NCBI RefSeq assembly: GCF_900128505.1
Contig: NZ_LT669941.1
Coordinates: 2,031,760-2,095,759 of the forward strand
Length of the DNA: 64,000 nucleotides
Reading direction: 5' to 3'
Source of the DNA: Parabacteroides timonensis
GTDB lineage: Bacteria; Bacteroidota; Bacteroidia; Bacteroidales; Tannerellaceae
Position 1 is the stretch's first letter, and each line of letters begins with the position of its first letter. The notes beneath the pieces are model-generated. The model had not been told where the DNA came from. It made no database searches and worked only from the letters and a program-made list of their open reading frames with translations. Below, in pieces: positions 60,964-64,000 of this stretch. Both the position numbers and the translations under genes were made by a program.

Positions 60964-63801
60964 TCAGGACCGGCTGATCTGCAATCCTTTATCCGAAAGC
61001 CCCATTTCTACAAAACGGGCATTCGGATTACGCGGAGAAGCCGTCAACTGTTTACGTATCAGCAAAGCAGCTTCCGGGTCTTTTGCTACGATATACAAAT
61101 AGCCGCCACCTCCTGCTCCAGGTAGTTTATAACCTAAGGCATACTCTTTTATCTGCGCGATCAGTTCTTCTACCGCAGGAGGATTCGTTCCGGAATCGAG
61201 TGCCTTCTTCTGTTCCCAGGTCTTTGCGATAAGTTTACCGTACATTTCAAAATTACCGCATTGAATAGCATCGAACATATCCAGAGCATGCGTTTTCATT
61301 TCTGAAAGCAGACGAAGATGCGTGGTACTATTCAGGAACATACCTTGTACAATCTCTGCCAGGATATTCTTGGCCGTACGGGTTATTCCTGTATAATATA
61401 ACAAATGACAAGCCTGATATTGCGGGTCGGTAAACAAATATTCCGGTAACCAGCGCACGGAAGGATTCTGATTGAAGCCTTCTCCTGTCTGTAACAGTTT
61501 CAGACCATGTAATACCCCGCCATACTGATCCTGCCAGCCCCCGCCTGTTGTAAGCAGTTGCTCTAAAATCAAGGTACGATATCCTATCTTACTTTTATCC
61601 CACGCCAGACCACAAAAATCGGATATTGCTCCAAGCACGGTTGCTGCCAAAATGGAACTGGTCCCGAGTCCCGATCCAGCCGGAATAGCCGCCAGTAAAG
61701 TAACTTCCAGTCCACAACCAAAACTTTTCAACTGATCTTTCAGTGAAGAGTGATGCGTTGCAGAAAATTCAGGGATAAAGCCGGCTAGAGACAAAGCCGC
61801 TTTTGGGATAGAGAAAGGAGAACCGATCTTTTTATAATCACGCAATTCATCCCAGGTAGAAACAACTTCCATCGCCCCCAGGTCGATAGAACGCAAGATG
61901 ATCTTATATTCTTTCGAAGGCTTTACATATACCTGCAAAGGTGGTTGACCGTTCAACTCGATGGCTACATTGACCACATTCCCTCCGGCGTACATGCAAT
62001 AAGGAGGAGTATCAGTCCATCCACCAGCCAGGTCGATACGGACCGGACTTCGCCCCCACACAATTTGGTCACGATATACATTCAGATAAGGAGATTGCTT
62101 TTCTCCGGATACAGAGCCGATCAACCCTTCCCGTAATAAAGAAAAGGCTTCCTGTTGCTCTCCCTCATACGGTTTCCCTTCCAATTGTAATACACGAGCC
62201 CGAAACATCCGGTTATGTATCTGTTTCATCAAAGGTGTTTCAGAATGAAGTACATCCGGTAAATCCAGATTCCCCCCTGAAAATTCGCGAGCAGCATCTG
62301 CCAGGTCCAATTGGTAGAATACGCTTTTCTCGTGATTGGCTGCCAACATAGGCCAATTGGCATAACGGAATTTCTCACGCTGGACAAAGAGTCTGCTCAG
62401 GTTGGCACGATCGGATAATTCATTCGCTGACATTTTCTCTGACGACTTCCATATATCCCTGCCACTTTGCAGTTCCGGTTCAGAAACCATCCACCGCATA
62501 ACCAAACCCAATTCTTCTATATTCTTACAAACTGGGAATAATGCAGCATTCTGTAAGTCAGCGAAAGCCTCCAATAGGATGCCTCTTTCCTCTGCCCACT
62601 TAGCGACAGGATATCCCATAAAAACAGTTTTCTCATCAGTCGATGCTCCTTTAAACGGATCATTGAATCCATACGGACGGGCCACCCAGTCCTGTTCTCC
62701 GACAGGTACAACATCAAGACAAACACCGGACGGGATATCTAACACCCAATCATTTTCAGGAACTCCGGTTATAATATGTCGGTTATCCAGCTTCCAGTGC
62801 TTACCTATATAGCTGTTCTCAATCCATAACTCCGAGTTCGCGGCAGTCAGGGTAATATTAATCGATGCATTCTGCACAAACATGGCAGGATGAGGTTTAA
62901 CCTTCCGGTGCATGATAGCCCGCTGGTCGCGGACCAGATTCTGCACGGTCAGCGTCGAAGAGATCAGTTCGCGGCTCGTCCCATAATGATAAAACTCCCC
63001 TCCCTCCAAAGGAAGGATAGCCACACTCAACTGGTTCAACTCATCATCAGGAATACGGGGGTGTTCACCCAAAGCCAGTCCGAATTCGGAATAGAGGTCG
63101 TACGACTTCATTGTCTTTCCATCGGCTGTATACGAGTGTTTCATCAGCAACTCCATAGCCCGATCACTTAGTAACCACACGCCTATATCCATCAGAAAAA
63201 GATGGGCCTGGGCCAACTGCCCCAGATCGGCCAGAGATGGTTTCTGAAGCATAAAGTCAAGCTTATCGGGTGTCTGCCTGTTCGACACGAACACGCCATG
63301 ATTGGTTGCCAGGGCCGGATCGACCCACAGCCCGTAACAAACGACATCCACATCCGGAATATCTTGCAACGGTTGACTATTTCGTATATATACATCCCCA
63401 CTGGCAATCAGTGTATGGAGCGATTCAGGGGCTTTCTCCATAATCTCCTCATAGAGAGGAAGCTGTAAAGACAATAGATTTTGCGATAACTTCTGTCCCC
63501 TCGCCCACCGGAAAACAGGAATCGGTGTCAATATTTTTCCGGAAGGAGCATACCCCGGTAAACGCCGGCTCTGCCCTCCGGCATGCAATAATATTCTTTT
63601 TTCCCTACCCAACCATTCCTTTACCGGTGTTTCCGGAGCTTCATTTTGCCGGCAAGCTTCCACCAGCCAGGTAGTACCTCCCCCGGATCCTAAACGGTCA
63701 CCAACCGGATCGGATGTGCAAAACCATTCATTCCTGCCGACTTTCGCGATTTCATGAAAACTACTCACCAAATTGGGAGGGAGCGATAACAACTTTTTCA
63801 T
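60964..63801 (-). CDS. fkp: Bifunctional L-fucokinase / L-fucose-1-phosphate guanylyltransferase
   Basis: Fkp turns free L-fucose into GDP-L-fucose, used for surface glycans. The 945-residue protein has the N-terminal guanylyltransferase domain with LGSGGGTTWLVEAC and LHAGGQSRRLPGYAPSGKILTPIPV. A central beta-helix-like linker region follows. The C-terminal GHMP kinase domain has GRSPVRIDLAGGWTDTPPYCMYAGG, IPAGSGLGTSSILAATVLGA and KLPGAGGGGYLYIVA. Full length matches known Fkp. It lies next to the polysaccharide operon but on the opposite strand with its own promoter, so it likely serves all fucosylation in the cell. Confidence 0.96.
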   Translation of the reverse strand: MKKLLSLPPNLVSSFHEIAKVGRNEWFCTSDPVGDRLGSGGGTTWLVEACRQNEAPETPVKEWLGREKRILLHAGGQSRRLPGYAPSGKILTPIPVFRWARGQKLSQNLLSLQLPLYEEIMEKAPESLHTLIASGDVYIRNSQPLQDIPDVDVVCYGLWVDPALATNHGVFVSNRQTPDKLDFMLQKPSLADLGQLAQAHLFLMDIGVWLLSDRAMELLMKHSYTADGKTMKSYDLYSEFGLALGEHPRIPDDELNQLSVAILPLEGGEFYHYGTSRELISSTLTVQNLVRDQRAIMHRKVKPHPAMFVQNASINITLTAANSELWIENSYIGKHWKLDNRHIITGVPENDWVLDIPSGVCLDVVPVGEQDWVARPYGFNDPFKGASTDEKTVFMGYPVAKWAEERGILLEAFADLQNAALFPVCKNIEELGLVMRWMVSEPELQSGRDIWKSSEKMSANELSDRANLSRLFVQREKFRYANWPMLAANHEKSVFYQLDLADAAREFSGGNLDLPDVLHSETPLMKQIHNRMFRARVLQLEGKPYEGEQQEAFSLLREGLIGSVSGEKQSPYLNVYRDQIVWGRSPVRIDLAGGWTDTPPYCMYAGGNVVNVAIELNGQPPLQVYVKPSKEYKIILRSIDLGAMEVVSTWDELRDYKKIGSPFSIPKAALSLAGFIPEFSATHHSSLKDQLKSFGCGLEVTLLAAIPAGSGLGTSSILAATVLGAISDFCGLAWDKSKIGYRTLILEQLLTTGGGWQDQYGGVLHGLKLLQTGEGFNQNPSVRWLPEYLFTDPQYQACHLLYYTGITRTAKNILAEIVQGMFLNSTTHLRLLSEMKTHALDMFDAIQCGNFEMYGKLIAKTWEQKKALDSGTNPPAVEELIAQIKEYALGYKLPGAGGGGYLYIVAKDPEAALLIRKQLTASPRNPNARFVEMGLSDKGLQISRS

Positions 63802-63860
63802 ACTTATAATTACATGGAAACGATGAAAATCGCTTCTGTTTAATAATCTATTCTTTAATA

Positions 63861-63891
63861 CAAAAGTAATTTTTCCTACTCAATAGCACAA
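63861..63891 (-). promoter_or_regulatory. Promoter of fkp
   Basis: On the minus strand TACTTTTG (63861-63868) fits TAnnTTTG, with a partial TTGT -33 element 19 bp upstream. A leader of about 55 nt follows. The remaining 110 bp to the window end are AT-rich with no visible gene. Confidence 0.6.
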
Positions 63892-64000
63892 TAAAACAAT
63901 CCAGATATTATTTTTCGATCCTGTTTTGGATGTGCCGACATTGAATTTTAATTTAATTTCACAATTCAGGATACTATTGATTTAAATTATTATATTCATA

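Overview
The window is a stretch of a Bacteroidetes chromosome, most likely Parabacteroides or a close relative. The phylum rests on what is visible: SusC/SusD pairs, an ECF sigma/FecR pair, repeated TTTG-N19-TAnnTTTG promoters, a trp operon in the order B-E-G-D-C-F-A, fimbrillin/BACON-type lipoproteins and a bifunctional Fkp. The genus is inference.

Layout. 1-2.7 kb (+): the end of a SusD gene and a PHP phosphodiesterase. 2.8-4.5 kb (+): a YidE/YbjL-type transporter. 4.5-7.3 kb (+): two surface lipoprotein genes and an HU-like gene, each broken by an apparent one-base loss in a short homopolymer. 7.35-21.3 kb (-): a polysaccharide utilisation locus (PUL) transcribed as ECF sigma, FecR, SusC, SusD, two DUF5703-type proteins, DoxX, and a Gfo/Idh/MocA oxidoreductase. 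21.5-24.4 kb (-): a THUMP-like methyltransferase and a TPR/transmembrane/AraC regulator. 24.5-31.2 kb (+): the complete trp operon, headed by a leader peptide with three tandem Trp codons and a strong attenuator hairpin. 31.3-41.7 kb: GH127, tRNA-Ser(CGA), a rubredoxin-first rubrerythrin, class I aldolase, an EamA transporter, GH43, and a TetR-fabH-fabG-rluA cluster. 41.8-43.5 kb (+): cbpA-cbpM flanked by two identical initiator tRNA-Met genes carried on duplicated promoter-tRNA segments. 44.4-60.9 kb (+): a 13-gene Wzx/Wzy capsule or exopolysaccharide operon. 61.0-63.8 kb (-): fkp, convergent with it.

How the parts work together. The PUL encodes its own sigma/anti-sigma control, outer-membrane uptake and probable periplasmic processing of an unknown glycan. 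The trp operon carries every step from chorismate to tryptophan and appears to be attenuated by charged tRNA-Trp. The polysaccharide operon supplies an initiating transferase, both enzymes for UDP-ManNAcA, four glycosyltransferases, flippase, polymerase, a CapK/heparinase-like pair, and the export and chain-length proteins.

The points most worth a second look are the in-frame repeat inside trpF, the trp leader, the DUF5703/DoxX/Gfo PUL, the three clustered frameshifts, and the structured 0.9-kb leader region before the capsule operon. No CRISPR array, transposase, prophage or phage-defence system was seen.
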